Part shown: positions 43,915-56,819 of the stretch, piece by piece
How positions within the stretch are numbered: position 1 is the first letter of the stretch
Layout of the letters: each line of letters starts with the position of its first letter
NCBI GenBank assembly: GCA_022495005.1
Contig: JAGYXB010001052.1
Coordinates: 1 to 64,000 of the forward strand
Length of the DNA stretch: 64,000 nucleotides
Direction of reading: 5' to 3'
DNA from: Rhyacophila brunnea
Lineage: Eukaryota > Arthropoda > Insecta > Trichoptera > Rhyacophilidae
Made by a program: the position numbers and the translations under genes
The notes under the pieces: generated by a model
What the model saw: the letters and a program-made list of their open reading frames with translations, nothing else
Told to the model about the DNA's origin: nothing
The model's database searches: none

Positions 43915-46900
43915 TACTGAGGTACCTACTTACTGTTATTTTCAAAATGACTTGGAGCCTCCTTGGAGCAGCTGACACTTAGTATTATTCTCCCTGTTTC
44001 AGGCTGTATAAAAAGCAATACGCCTTAAAAAAAATCTTAGATGCAATCATTTGAGTTGCTCTATCTCTACCCCATCACGTACCTATATACAGTTTGGCAA
44101 CGTATGTTTTGTGAATAACTATGACGTTGTCCTCTGTACCTACCAGTGTACTGAAACTCTGCAGAAGCAGGAGTCAGGAATTAAAAGTGATAAATTAAAG
44201 GGAGGAGATGAATCATTCCGTCCTGGATACGACACAGCCAACTTTTCAAATGCCTCGAAAAGTCGGCGTGGCCAATTGGGCCAGTTTGTAGACGGACCCT
44301 GGCAAACAGCTCCGCTCGGTTGTGTGATGTATCAATACAATTGCCAATTAATTATCACGCGTAAATTTCTTAAATAATACCTATTATGCATTGGTTATAC
44401 GTATTTCAAATTCCGTTAATATTGGCTCGTCCAGTTTTAAAAAATAATATCATGAGTGAGTTAAAGTCCCATTTGGTATTTACAAATCTGACGGCTTCTG
44501 AGGGCTAATGTCGATTGAAGTCAACTAATTTTCTTCCTTTCCAAACAGGACGGCGAATGGTTGTTGAATTTGTATATTTTCTATATTTTAAAAAGTAGCG
44601 GATAATAATTTGGGTATCTCGCCTTGCTGGACACCCCGGCTAATAGGAAATCTGAAGACAACTTTTATGAAGCTTTTGATGGTTGTTTATACCTATTAAC
44701 TGTTGCATCACTGTATAATGTGTTTGTTCAGTATGTTTATATGCACATAATTATAGTCAGTAGATTAATTATTGGTTGCACAATGTTTCTATAATCAAAC
44801 ACCGCGTAATAGAATTAAATACTTTTTCACACTCAACGAAACCGGGTTAGATAGGCAACTTAAAGTTGATATTATATTTCAATATCATTTATACAAATTA
44901 ATCCATTCCAGAGCGATTTTGTAAAGCAGTGAAATGCTCGCATTGGTGCAAGGGGTCGTAACTGAGAGAGATGGGCAAATATGCGATGGGGTCCGAAACG
45001 CCAATAAGTTCGGGAAACCCTTATGTTAAGGCCCCTATCGCTTTTATCTATGGCCGCAACAACCCTCCATACATTATTATCGCATCGGAACCCGCCCGTG
45101 TGCATATTTTAAAGTCGTGTGCATTTAAATGAAACCTTTCTATGTGTGAGGTAAGAAGGGTGGTGAAATTGACTTTTATATCGCTTGCCGACAATAATGC
45201 TAGAAACACATAATATGCTCACATCAAGTGAGCACACATGAGGTCACAGTAAGTTTGCAATTATGTGCAATGTTATTTTACTTACTATTTAAAATATTAC
45301 TTATCAGAGATTTTATATTCCCATTCCGTAGTTTTGAGCCGAAAACGAAGTGCCAGTTATCAAAATGTACGGAACCACACTTGTGACCTCACGCGTATCG
45401 CACCATGCCACCAGCTTCACGCGGTGATATAACGTGTTTTAATTTTCTGTAAATTTACACTTTTCGACTCACGTGCTCTCACGTATCTTTGGTTTTAGTG
45501 GTGTGGAAGTGAGCTACAAATGACAGGTAATCGACACAATATTTTTATAGGTTGTCAGTTATTTTTAATATTGAATGTCATGATTGTTATAGCACGTGCG
45601 CTCAAGTGACGTGATTGTAATGTGTTTCCAGCGTAATACTACCCGAGAATGTGAATCGAGCCCCGAAACAATGAGAATCCGGAAACCAATAAACAAGGAA
45701 GAACATTGTTGAGGTGCAATGACTTTTTGTATAACGTACTAACATTACAAACGCAATTTCACCGAAATATTACAAATATTATTGTTTTAAACATGAAATA
45801 ATGTAAATTATCATTCTCGCAGCTAACCGCAACCTCCACAAAGTTGAGGTAAACAGTATGTTAGCCACCCTACCAATCTATTGGGTCCTTGCTCTGGATC
45901 AAGCAGGCATAGAAAATGAAATGAGGAATTCTAGTCGGTAGAATAATTATTATCCTTCCTGAAATCGAAAGTATGGTTAAAATTATTAGTGTGGGAGTTT
46001 GGCCAAGAGTATAGTTTTTAAATAAAGAATAAACTAATATTATTTGACTTATTACTTCAACCCGCCAATAAACTGATTTATTCGCAATCCTCGCTTTTAT
46101 TATTTGATATTGGATTCATGTAATGAATCGCCCTGAATTGAGATCAAATGTCAAAGGTTTCGTTAAAAATGTACGCCTGTTTATTTACATTTATATTATT
46201 TTATTTAGAGATCATTCTGAGGTACCTATAGGTAACTCGAAACCCCTACATATCACAGCACATTGAGTCGTTCTGTAGATTATTTAAATAAACCTTATTT
46301 ACGTTACCAATGATTTCATGAGATAAATCAAAATAAATCACAAAGTACTAAATAAACATCGGCTATAAAATATGTGAGATTTACAAATCAAAGCATACAC
46401 ATTGGGGGTTTATTTACCAAAGATTTATTTTGTATTTAATCTTCTGTAATTTTTTTATTATTTACATGAGATATTCGATCTATTGAGATAAGAAGGATGC
46501 AGTCAGAATTATGATTCAAAAGGTTTTCATTTTTACACTGTTGTCAATTTATTGTGTGATTTGTCAGAAAATATACAACGTTGTTTTATTTAAATTTTCG
46601 GAATCCATTCGGAGTGTTCTAAATTTAAACTATTCATATTATTTTAGAATTAACATTCCTAGTGTTACTTAATCATACGTACGTAAATTATTATACATTG
46701 CATTGGCAGTCAAATACACTGGAACACCATTATTAAATTTATTCTATATCTACTAAAAAACGAATTGGTGTCTGTATATCCATTTCACCTAATTTCAGCT
46801 AGGTATAACTCAAAAACTACTGGAAACTTGTATAGCGTATAGATTACGTGTGTATATTATTATCGTGTAGCAACTTTGTAGATTTTTGCCTCGATATCTC

Positions 46901-46956
46901 AAAAAAACTAATTGTAAATAATACACATGCAACCACATGACGTTACACGAGGATAT
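43915..46956. other. Three kilobases without supported features
   Basis: Frames at 44051-44377 (plus) and 44872-45105 (minus) have no recognisable domain or splice context. No repeat copies or inverted ends were identified. Confidence 0.35.
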
Positions 46957-47207
46957 ATCGCACCCTCGCAACTAAACTGCCACAATCCAAAAAACGTCAA
47001 ACGGAGAAAATCAGCTTTGAAGTTTTTACCTTTCGCATTTTTGTACTGTGTCTTTGAAATATGTTTAGATATTAAATGAAGTTGAATTTGATGACTTGTC
47101 TTAGAGATATGAAATTTTCGGTACATGAACGATAGACAATGAAATGTAGTAATTAACTCAAAACACGTAAATTTGGACTTGTGGCGGTTCAGTTGCGAGG
47201 GTGCGAT
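46957..47207. mobile_element. MITE with TATCGCACCCTCG termini
   Basis: The left end TATCGCACCCTCGCAACTAA + ACTGCCACA is inverted at the right as TGTGGCGGTTCAGTTGCGAG + GGTGCGATA, with one or two mismatches over about 28 bp. About 250 bp. The TA at each tip could be the target duplication. Confidence 0.78.
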
Positions 47208-47427
47208 AAGCGAGTAACGAAAGGAGGAAAAGGATGGCAAAATTTTAACGTGACAAGGTACAATATATCGCTTTACTACCACTACTAATTCAAATGCACA
47301 AAACACCGATGAGTCGCCATCGAGTGTTATAAACTATAACACATACAATATAATAGAATATAACAGAACTATGGGTACTTTCTCCAGATACTGGGTACTT
47401 TATCCGTGGCCGGCCCTCCCTCACCCT

Positions 47428-47575
47428 GCAGCGGTGCTATAAAAGCGACCTACGTGCTGCAGGTCTGACATGGCGGGAGGCGCAAAAGTTGGCGATGTAC
47501 CGAGGGAAGTGGCGCGAACTTGTGCTTGCCATATGTCCCAATGCTGGGTCGTGACAGGGTGAAAGAAGAAGATGT
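47428..47575 (+). pseudogene. LINE 3' coding scrap (RTE/Jockey-like)
   Basis: One frame reads YKSDLRAAGLTWREAQKLAM, YRGKWRELVLAICPN, then a stop at about 47551. This ending (DL..AGLTW.EAQ..A.DR..WR..V) is a frequent C-terminus of insect RTE-like or Jockey-like LINEs. It is followed by GAAAGAAGAAGATG. Only about 40 codons remain. Confidence 0.6.
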
Positions 47576-48026
47576 CGTACCTAGGCTACTCATGCACTGT
47601 AAAATAATATCTAAATGCAATGAATAGCCAGGATATTATAATAACTTTATCATTTTGTGGTTGTGGTAAGTCATTCAAGTTTGTTTTAGGACAGGTCAAA
47701 GTCTCCACGATGAATCATTAATTTATGAGAAAAAGAAATTATGCGAAACCACTTCAAACGCTGGGCACTTGAATAATATCAATTATAATATTTTATATTA
47801 AAAACAAAACTATGTTAATTGATGTAATCGAACAATTAATGACAAATTATTCTGATAAAAGCGAATAATACAATATACGATAATAATAATTCTTATCGTT
47901 CAATTATAACGGCGTGCTGCGATAAATGAAAATAAAAACAATAAGGAATATTATTTAATAATATAACAGTATAATTTAATAAACTATTTTGATATTGTAA
48001 AAATAAAACATACTCTGGAAAGTGCA
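47576..48026. other. Unassigned AT-rich sequence
   Basis: No gene or recognisable repeat. Confidence 0.4.
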
Positions 48027-48815
48027 TTAAACAAAATGATATGGGAGGGATTTAATTTGTTGAATGTTCACACGTCAATTAAGAGATTTAATATGAAAAT
48101 CATTCAATGATGGGTCACTCTACTGCAGATGTTACTCCAAGGGAAACGCAGCATAGGAAGAATGAGACTGGATCAAAACTTAATGAACTTTCATTCAATT
48201 TAATGCATTGATATATTATGTATAGGTAAATCGTTTTACAGAGGCACCATGGGTACGGCAAATGCGGCTTGCAGTTGTAGTGGTATTGTTTGCTAGCATT
48301 GAAACAGGCATTGTCGCAAGCAATTCAATACATGCAATGCTTTTAAAATATGTCATAGGTGGCAGGAGAAGGACAAATCAGGCCAAATTTACGTGAAAAA
48401 ATCAGTCCCGTATGATAAATATGGACGCGGTGGCATCGATTTATACACATGCGCATTGCGAATTTGGCCGATTTGTACAAGGTGTGTGACATCGGCGCCG
48501 GCCGGGTTAAACAAAATGATATGGGAGGGATTTAATTTGTTGAATGTTCACACGTCAATTAAGAGATTTAATATGAAAATCATTCAATGATGGGTCACTC
48601 TACTGCAGATGTTACTCCAAGGGAAACGCAGCATAGGAAGAATGAGACTGGATCAAAACTTAATGAACTTTCATTCAATTTAATGCATTGATATATTATG
48701 TATAGGTAAATCGTTTTACAGAGGCACCATGGGTACGGCAAATGCGGCTTGCAGTTGTAGTGGTATTGTTTGCTAGCATTGAAACAGGCATTGTCGCAAG
48801 CAATTCAATACATGC
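48027..48815 (+). repeat. Perfect 309-bp direct duplication, 480-bp period
   Basis: 48027-48335 and 48507-48815 are identical by base-by-base reading. Between them is 171 bp of sequence seen once. A diverged piece of the unit (TTCACACGTCATTTAAGAGA, TCGTTCAATC) is present at about 49972-50012. The second copy continues into an inverted-repeat end at 48816-48861 that the first lacks. Confidence 0.92.
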
Positions 48816-48861
48816 GCGAATCGCCTATGGTGCCACTGTAGAATGATTTACCTATACACGC
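48698..48861. mobile_element. Short hairpin element with CAG[A/T]GGCACCAT ends
   Basis: TGTATAGGTAAATCGTTTTA + CAGAGGCACCATGGG at 48698-48732 is inverted at 48826-48861 (CGCCTATGGTGCCACTG + TAGAATGATTTACCTATACA). The left arm exists also in the first duplicated unit (48218). The CAG...CTG pattern is hAT-like, but the inverted repeat extends beyond it. Confidence 0.65.
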
Positions 48862-49269
48862 GTCTACATTACAAATTACAAGTTTAATACGATGACATGA
48901 TATTAATCAAATAAAAAAATACGTTATTAAGAACATAAGTAGGTACATAATTTGAAAACTTTTTCATTTTTTTTCCTAGTGGGTATATGCATGAGATGTT
49001 TTCAAATTAAGTAGGTATGTTCTATTAATATATAGAATGTTACATTCTCAAATCTTGTAAATTATTCGTTGAATAAAAGAAATAGTTTATTAAAGTGGTA
49101 GAAGGAAGTATTATTGTAATAATGAAAACGACTTCGACCTCAACTCGCCTCACGCAAGTGGAATATATCGACACCCAAAGATTTGGTTTAATACGGTAAT
49201 TTACCTCCCGATTAGCATCACAAATGGCAGATTGTTTGTATTATAGAAGAAGAATAAATTTGTAGGTAC
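48862..49269. other. SINE-B tail remnant and unassigned sequence
   Basis: 48960-49100 repeats the SINE-B tail (GGGTATATGCATGAGATGTT; GAATGTTACATTCTCAAATC; TTATTCGTTGAATAAAAGAA) without the tRNA-like head. The rest has no recognised feature. Confidence 0.5.
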
Positions 49270-49861
49270 CAGTAGCGAAGAGTGGAGATAGGCTGTTAAG
49301 ATCCGCCATAAACAATGTTAAACTTTGTTAGTCATACGTATATGTTTTTAATGAACTAATAGGTACAACAATTTACAGACGGTGATGATTAGTTTTTAAA
49401 CACCAATTAAACCCTGCCAAAACCAAACCATGATAGTTTTGGTATGCTTTGGGTGATACGACAAAACCGTGCACACTTTTTCATTCATACTAATTTGCTT
49501 ACGTTGGATTAAGAATACATTTACACAAATTGTTGGTTCATTTTTTTTAAATTTCATTAAGCCTTGCCTAAACCAAACTATAATAGATAGAAATATTAAT
49601 CTACTTATCTATAAAATATTCAAAGTCATGTATGATTTAATTGCATAATTTTAGATATTTTATAATATTAATATTTAGTATTTTTTGACTATTATTTATT
49701 ATGTCTTGGTTTCGCAGGGTTTAATTGAATTATTAAAACTAACCAACACCGTCTGTAAACTGTAGTATTATTTCAATGAAAACAAATACGTATGACTGAA
49801 AAAGGTTAGTGTGCTCTATTTATGGCTAATCTTAACAGCCTACCGCCACCTTTCGTCACTG
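49270..49861. mobile_element. MITE family A, copy 4, with exact 8-bp target duplication
   Basis: 592 bp, bounded by GTAGGTAC at 49262-49269 and 49862-49869. Starts CAGTAGCGAAGAGTGGAGAT and ends CCGCCACCTTTCGTCACTG. This copy fixes the family boundaries and, with an 8-bp duplication and CAG...CTG ends, places family A in the hAT superfamily. Confidence 0.9.
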
Positions 49862-49869
49862 GTAGGTAC

Positions 49870-50619
49870 AAATGTTATATTACAATATACGAAACTTTTA
49901 ATAATTTATTATTAAAAGTTTCGAATGTGCTTTGAACAATGGTGATAAGGGTTGGCTTGTGTTAAATCTCGTTCACACGTCATTTAAGAGAGATTCGATA
50001 TTAAAATCGTTCAATCGTAGCCCCCCACAAAGACAAATTTGTTCCTAGAAAAATAATAAAAGAGTAATCGAGTGATGAATAACAGACTCGAAAGAAAAAA
50101 CGGGATCGTTTTATGTGTTTGTTTGTTTGCAGTCCTTTCAAATGAATTGGAAAGATGCGTTCGTGAAGGAGTCACCTCGCAGTGATAAGATGGAAATATT
50201 ACTGAATCATAAATCTATTTTTGCATGAAGTCTTTGTCCTTAGAATACATTTTTTAAATGCATGCGAATATCAGTTCATAAGACAAGATACGCACTAATA
50301 ATACAGCCCATATTACAAGGCTACATCTTATAGCAATTTACAACGCTGCTCGCTGAGTGAATTATTATGAATAGGTAGGTTACTCGTGCTTAATTTCAAT
50401 TTTAGGTATCAAAGGTAAGCTAAACTACAGGTTAAATAAACATCTTATAACTACGTTCATATTTATCAGTCAGAATAATTAAACTAGTATCGTGATGCAT
50501 TCGTAGACCACGGGTTCGAATCCCCGGTTGGATGCAATTAACATGCCAATATCACCAACATTTTATTGACTTCACTGATATCTATCAGCAGTATTGTGGA
50601 GGTGCGGACCACTGGTAGG
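49870..50619. other. Unassigned, with a lone B-box-like segment
   Basis: CCACGGGTTCGAATCCCCGG at 50508-50527 looks like the 3' part of a tRNA-derived repeat. The 49970-50012 piece is related to the 48-kb duplication unit. No gene. Confidence 0.4.
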
Positions 50620-51217
50620 TATATGGTATCGAAAAACTACTTCTATCTGGGACAACAAGTGTCTATATAGATAGGTGGACGTATATTTGATGAAATTGTT
50701 CGCAGAGTATAGCAAGGCTGAAGTGCTTTTGGCCGCCTGAATAATGTCTTCAAAAGTGACATTCCACTGTGACTAAAGCGCAAAGTGTTCAACCAGTATG
50801 TGCTTCCCGTAATCACATATGCGTGTGAAACATGGACCGTAAGTAAAAGAGATCCAGAAACTTAGAGTAGCACAACGTGGTATGGAGAAGTGCATGCTGG
50901 GCATAACGCGAAAGGACAAAAAGGGGAATAAGTGCATAAGGAAGTAAACAAGGGTTTCCGATGTGATAAGAGTTCGGTAAAAGCCTCAAATGGAGATGGG
51001 CTGGACATATATCTCTAACAAGAGACAATCGTTGGAAAATTTAGTCATCCAGTGGTATCCAAGAGGTACAAAACGTCCGCAAGCTAGACTAAGAGGCCGC
51101 TTGATCGATGAAATGATAAAGTTCTGCGGAAGTACGTGGCAACGCAACACACAGGACCGAGAGAAGTGGAATCAGCTTGGAGAGGCCCTCATCCAGCAGT
51201 GGATAGATTCAGGCTGA
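50620..51217 (+). pseudogene. RTE-type LINE 3' end, decayed copy
   Basis: Homologous along its length to 18995-19576: YFYLGQQVSI, CETWTVS, MLGITRKDKK, LKWRWAGHI, then VIQWYPRGTKRPQARLRGRL and EALIQQWIDSG, with a stop at 51215-51217 followed by AGATGATT. Several stops and frameshifts (for example near 50676, 50773 and 50946) break it. Only the last 75 codons (50990-51217) are in one frame. Clearly older than the 18.9-kb copy. Confidence 0.85.
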
Positions 51218-52269
51218 AGATGATTATTTTGATATACGAATTGTTAAAAATCCATTGAATAAGTCAACCAACTAACAATTACTCACGATTTTACACAGAA
51301 TAGTTACCTATACTAGATTGAAACAAAATTATTCAACAAAGTACAAACCCAATATCAAATGTATGTCCAATTTTACAGCCAAAATAATATTTACTAATTT
51401 AGCATAATCGTTTTATAATTTTATTTATAATCCAAATTACCGCTGGAAAAAATAACATGTAATACAACATCAACAACAAATAATCAGAATAGCGTTGCAG
51501 TTAAATCGCAATATAACATGCGATTAAAATAATCGTCACGATGTGTAACTACAAAAATATTATTCTCCATTCTACAATTTATTTATTATGAGAGCACTAG
51601 AAATAAGAACAAACGGATTGCCCCTAATTGCCTCCTCGCGCAGCAAAAATAAAACTTAATAATAAACATTGAAGTGCACATCATTTAAAACTTGTTGAAA
51701 AAAAAATCAGCTAATTTTATAATTATTCCTGCATTTTAATTCACATCCCCGCATATCATGCATCTCTGATATTTTGTGAGTTTTCGCTAATGTGGAGTGA
51801 TTATTTTTATCATCGATGAACTAAAACACAGCATGTAAGTATTAATAAATTAATAATAGGATTTTATTATATTTAGATATAATTTAAGTAAGTCCGTCTG
51901 CCTGTGCATATTCATATAACCCTGGGGCGTGTCCAATCGATAAGAAAACCCATTCTGAGTGCATTACAATACGAGTGCATCGCTATTTTTCATAAAGAAA
52001 ATTGCGTGGCGTATTATTGGATAGCCACACTCCGCCTACGTCATGCCTACGTGCTAGACATCGCGGCCAGACTGCGTTGCAGTGAAAGCAAGCAGACAAG
52101 TACCATTAGTAGGCAAAATCGCGTATGACTCACCGAGCGGTGGAGTCAATGATCGATTCCCTCCTTCACTGATGCAAGATTAGTCTGATATCCTTACAAC
52201 AAAGCCACCCGTATTCATACTTTAATTATTAGTCCATTTTTTTTAAATTAAATAATGGATGGCAAATAA
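51218..52269. other. Unassigned
   Basis: No gene was recognised. 51915-52120 is slightly GC-richer with no supported frame. Confidence 0.4.
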
Positions 52270-52698
52270 AATTAATGCTGTGTGTTCAAGTGCCGATTTT
52301 TGTCGTTCAACAGCATATTATTGAATGTTGAAGAGGCAATCAAAAGCGATGTTCTTTCGTGATGGCGACGGGGGTATTAATTCTTAAATCGTGTAAAGAT
52401 GACTAAAAACATTACCCATTTACTTGAAAAAGAAAACATGTCAATGAATATAATATTATTGTTACTAATAGAACAATAAACAGAACATTAAATGGACGCA
52501 TGTTGGATTTATATGACAAATTATATTTCGTTCGGCATGCGTCACTTGCACCCGCGATCCGCAATCCGCCTAGCCACGATCTTTTTAGACCATGCCTCAA
52601 CTGAGGTATAGCCTTAATGCTGTGTGCTCTAGTGGCGAATTTTGTCGTTCAACAGCATAATATTATTGAATGTTGAAGAGGCAATCAAAAGCAATGTT
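52270..52698. repeat. Truncated TTAA MITE (family C) between two copies of its flank
   Basis: The family C fragment (52354-52613) lacks its left end and ends at TTAA (52614-52617). The sequence after it (TTAATGCTGTGTGCTCTAGT...GAGGCAATCAAAAGC, to 52698) is also present before it (52270-52350), again starting TTAATGCTGTGTG. Flank and element thus look like one and a fraction units of a tandem duplication, or a rearrangement at the element. Confidence 0.75.
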
Positions 52699-53255
52699 CG
52701 CATGCATCGATTTCAGTTGAACCAATAGTCGTAATCAAGAGAGCTTCAAGTGAATTTGTTAGTTCATGCATCTCTGGTGACGAACTAAAGAAAAAAATGC
52801 TGAAAAAGCATTTTTAAAAAGTCGAAAAAAGTTTAACCTGACGAAGAGAGTTGTAATCACATTGGTTACTTCCCTAGGCAAAAATGTCATTTATCACGAA
52901 TGCACAGAAGTACATAATCATTCATGTCCTAATACAAGAACCATTGACATACTATTATATGCCACAATACATAGTCCCATGCAAAATCTAACCATTGAGG
53001 TTAAAGTGTACACATGATAAGAATAGGTGAAAGGATGAATAGATCTGTATTAATTAACTTTATTGCAATGTAGAAAGAGTTCATTTTTACAACTGGCTAG
53101 ACAACTGTAGACGCGTTATCAGAATAGGACATGAACCAATGACATAGGTAGCTAGAAATATTGGGCCACTGTGCAAAAATCATACATGGCCTCCTTTGTG
53201 TTCCTCAAAATTCCAGTGATAGAAGTGTAGTAGTAGAAGTGAAACACTCATAAAC
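52699..53255. other. Unassigned
   Basis: Nothing recognised. Confidence 0.4.
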
Positions 53256-53589
53256 CGTGTCCGGAAATTTGTACGTATACGGTTCGCCGTATCACACTTC
53301 ACCGTGAAATCGTGAACATATGGACGTATATTAAAGATCGTCCAACCTCTTTGGGTCGTATAGTACTGAGATAAAATTCATATCTAAATAAAACATGGTT
53401 CTTGTAGGTTTACAGGAAACCAACGGCAAACAAATATTGAAAATAGCCGATATGCTGGATTATTTGTTAGGTTAAGATTTCATTTTTGAATTCATGAATT
53501 TTGCCAAAATCGGCTATGAATCTTTCCGATAAGAAAGCTCACGGCGAACTGTGCCACGGTGAAATGTTTTACGCACAATTCACATGTAA
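53256..53589 (+). mobile_element. Repeat family B, copy 3
   Basis: Starts CGTGTCCGGAAATTTGTACG and ends CACGGTGAAATGTTTTACGC + ACAATTCACATGTAA. Shorter than the copies at 8911 and 13925 because of an internal deletion before TCTTTCCGATAAGAAAGCTC. Confidence 0.78.
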
Positions 53590-53594
53590 CCCAC

Positions 53595-53695
53595 ATAAAC
53601 ACCCAGACGTTGAGGAAATTATATAAATATATTGTAACCTTATCGGGAATCGAACCCAGTGTCTCGCGCACTGAATTACGAAGGCCACTTATTTT
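53595..53695 (-). repeat. tRNA-derived SINE family C, diverged copy
   Basis: ATAAACACCCAGACGTTGAG, ATATTGTAACCTTATCGGGA and ATCGAACCCAGTGTCTCGCG correspond to 17110-17215 on the same strand. The tRNA-like head is eroded. Confidence 0.55.
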
Positions 53696-55624
53696 TCACA
53701 CATTGCGTTTAATTAATACGTCAATCCCGAGAAACCTGAAATGTGGAGAAAAAATTGGAGTACCTTCACTCTTCAGCCAGTAGTGGATAATGCATTAAGC
53801 TGGAGATACGAACAGAGCTATTATACCTATAAGTGTTTTTTTTTTAATTCGTATAAAATCTGAGAGTTCACGCAGATAAAAGAGAAAGGAAAAAAGAAAA
53901 CTGAGATATAGAAAGGATTTTAGGTATTGTCAGTCGGGGCTGGAGAGCTCCAGACGATAATAAAAGGTATAGTAAAAGTACGGGCCATTTCTTTTCAGCT
54001 AGCATTATTTCAGCACTCGTTCACTACGTGTCTAACCTGGATAATTGTAAAGTGTAGGTATGTATTTATACGTGATTTAGATCAGTGCTTCTCAACTATT
54101 TTCGTGTCATAGCACACTAACTTTTGAAATTATAATATTGTTTTTCACTTTCCTTTCAACATGATAAAAAAACAACAGTTTATGATACTTTGTTACACAA
54201 AGAAGAGGAAAATCATGTCCTACATTTGTACGGCTGTGATTCTCTATGGCTCTGTGGATACAGTAGTATTATTTTGAGCGTGAATGACACACTGACATTT
54301 TTGAGATCACAGCTTGACAAGTATGTCACAAGTAGTCACACGAAGTCACCAATAATGCGATCCATGAAGACATTTTACTAATAAGATGAACAACCGCTCT
54401 CCAGCTAAATAAATTTGTCAATGGGTTAATTGAAAACTATTAACTGATTACATCAAAATGTCTTTTTTACAATGTCGTTATTGGAAATCTAATTTGAGTT
54501 CAGAAATCTTAAAGAAACTGCAGAAACCTATTATTCATTTCAATGAAAATGGCTTGCATTTAAGTAAGTTACAAATTGACAATTAATACTTTATAGCAGG
54601 CATGTACAAGCTAAGTAAGCTGTGATTACTTCCCAGTAGCAAAACTGGAAGTGATTATCTTAATCTCCCATTGTCAATCGTCAACTTGAACAAACCGATA
54701 ACATTTGGCTGAGGACGATTAAATACACAATATCTTTCATTTCAAAGAAATACTAAATTTCCCATTCGTCGCGTAAATGATAAGTTTTGGCTTTCTATTG
54801 GGTGTTCAATGAACTCATTCTCAAACTACTGTCATGTGCAAATAGCTTACTGCGTAACGGTAAAGGGACTACGCCTCAGTTTAATGCACGAGGAAGCACA
54901 GTGTTGCTGAATGCAGAACTAAGCTAACTCACATTTGAAATATTAAGTTATTTATTAATTAAATAAACACATTTTTTATGAAGGCCGTGAGAGTTGATAA
55001 CATTTTACGCCGTCACGCGGGATTCGTCACGGTTAATTTAACTTCCAGACGATTAAAAAAATAAACATAGAAATGTTTAATGCCTTCCTCCATAATCTCA
55101 ATGAGAATATCTTATATTCCTTTCCTTTCCTTTTTACAGTTACAAGACTCGTAGGTGCGATTGTTCGAAATCCATCCCGCGATAGATAGAGCGATATAGA
55201 CGCGTTGGACAAGCCTATATACACAACTGTGGATTTTTTTACTTAGGGAAACCACAATTAAATATTAGAATTTCAGAGCCTTTCGCTTGCCAAAGACTGT
55301 AAGAGAAGGACAGTAACCATTTACTAGTCGAGAATCACGCATTTGAAATCGAAAAATGTGCAAAATTGCTTCGCGGTACCTATGTAATATAAATTGTGTT
55401 GGGTGATATAAATCAGGAAATATTAAAAAGCACAGTTACAGAGTTAACCTATTCTTAATGATCAGCTTACCTTTACTACAAATTTGATCACTTCATTATC
55501 TACGATTCTAAGATATTCTATAAATTAAAAAAAAACATAGTAATAGATATAGCTTCATGAATCGTCAGGTGTTCGAATTTACAACTAAACTTTATATACT
55601 GTCAGTATAACAAAGTATTGAATG
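53696..55624. other. Unassigned; lone hAT-like terminus near 54083
   Basis: CAGTGCTTCTCAACTATTTT at 54083-54102 resembles a hAT terminal without a partner. No genes were recognised. Confidence 0.4.
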
Positions 55625-56190
55625 ATATGAGGAGTCTAATTCCAAAAAGCTATAAGTCCACATTTGGTCAAAATCGAGAAAAAAATACGCACGTATTCTT
55701 TGTATAATTTTACACAATATGTATTGATTTATAAATTCCAAAACGCGACATAACCCTACGAAAAAAAATATTTTAAGTCTCGATTATTACAAAAAGCGAC
55801 AAGTCCGTGATTCATATTATTTAAAGCTTAGATTTCGCGCGTGTTTAAGTCAACCAATAAGGGAACGTTCAATATTGAAAAGGCCGTCTCCCATGCTGTA
55901 GCATATGGTAAACTCATGACAGTGCCACGGAAATATGTGCCTTATGCGGAATAAACTAAAAAGTGAGGTACAAGTAGCGCTACGTCCAATTTTATTTTGC
56001 CTATATTTATTACATTTAAGAGTTTAACGGCTGAAACAAATTGCCATTTGGTTCTAATTTCGACATAGAATACAACGGAAAAAATAATCTCACGTGAAAA
56101 CAAATAATTGAAGCTTGAAACATAAAAACGTTGTTTCCCGAAAATATTGAATTGTGGACTTGTCGCTTTTTGTAATCAGACGCCTCATAT
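55625..56190. mobile_element. MITE with AAAAAGC(G/T)A(C/T)AAGTCC subterminal repeats
   Basis: The left end ATATGAGGAGTCTAATTCCA + AAAAGCTATAAGTCCACA is mirrored at the right by GTGGACTTGTCGCTTTTTGT + AATCAGACGCCTCATAT. A third copy of the ACAAAAAGCGACAAGTCCGT block lies inside at about 55790-55809. 566 bp, non-coding. Confidence 0.72.
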
Positions 56191-56819
56191 GTCAAATGTT
56201 AGCATGTGGCGCCCTCACTCAGCGGACAACTATAGTTGTATCTAGTTATCTTTTGGTCACTACTGTAAATACCAGTTACAGGTTACACTAACAATGAAGG
56301 TGCATATTAAAATGGTATCTAGCTTAGCTACTATTGAGTTGGCAATGCTGCACCAACGTTACCAAACTAATAATGATAAATCATCCGTAGTATAATAGAA
56401 ACGATCAGTATGTTGACGCATAGCCGAGCAATCAGAGTGAACCAAGTCAAAATCAAATTGGACACGATAAAATACATGTATAAGTAGCCAGTACCTAGCA
56501 CAAGCGCAAAATTATTGTTCCGTTTTAATGGGCATACATAATTTATTAGTGACGATCATAAATTAACGCATTCTGCTCTCGATTCTTCATGAGTGCATTC
56601 AGGATAGGGCAAGAAGAACATGACTAGTGGCTACATCTGATAACACAAACGAGAAACGAAGGGTAAGATAACACACCATAACTGGGCGGCCCTCATCTAT
56701 AACACCGACCTATCGCTGAAATCTTTTCTTAAAAGTAAAAGAATTTTTTAGTAAGTCTAGCCACTGTGAACAGACCTATTCAAAATTCGCTTTCACGTTG
56801 TTTTGCGATGTAAATTCCG
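56191..56819. other. Unassigned
   Basis: No gene or repeat was recognised. Confidence 0.4.

Noticed and set aside
44051..44377. 108-codon plus-strand frame as a gene
   Set aside because: No domain or paralogue recognised, and no supporting splice or promoter context.
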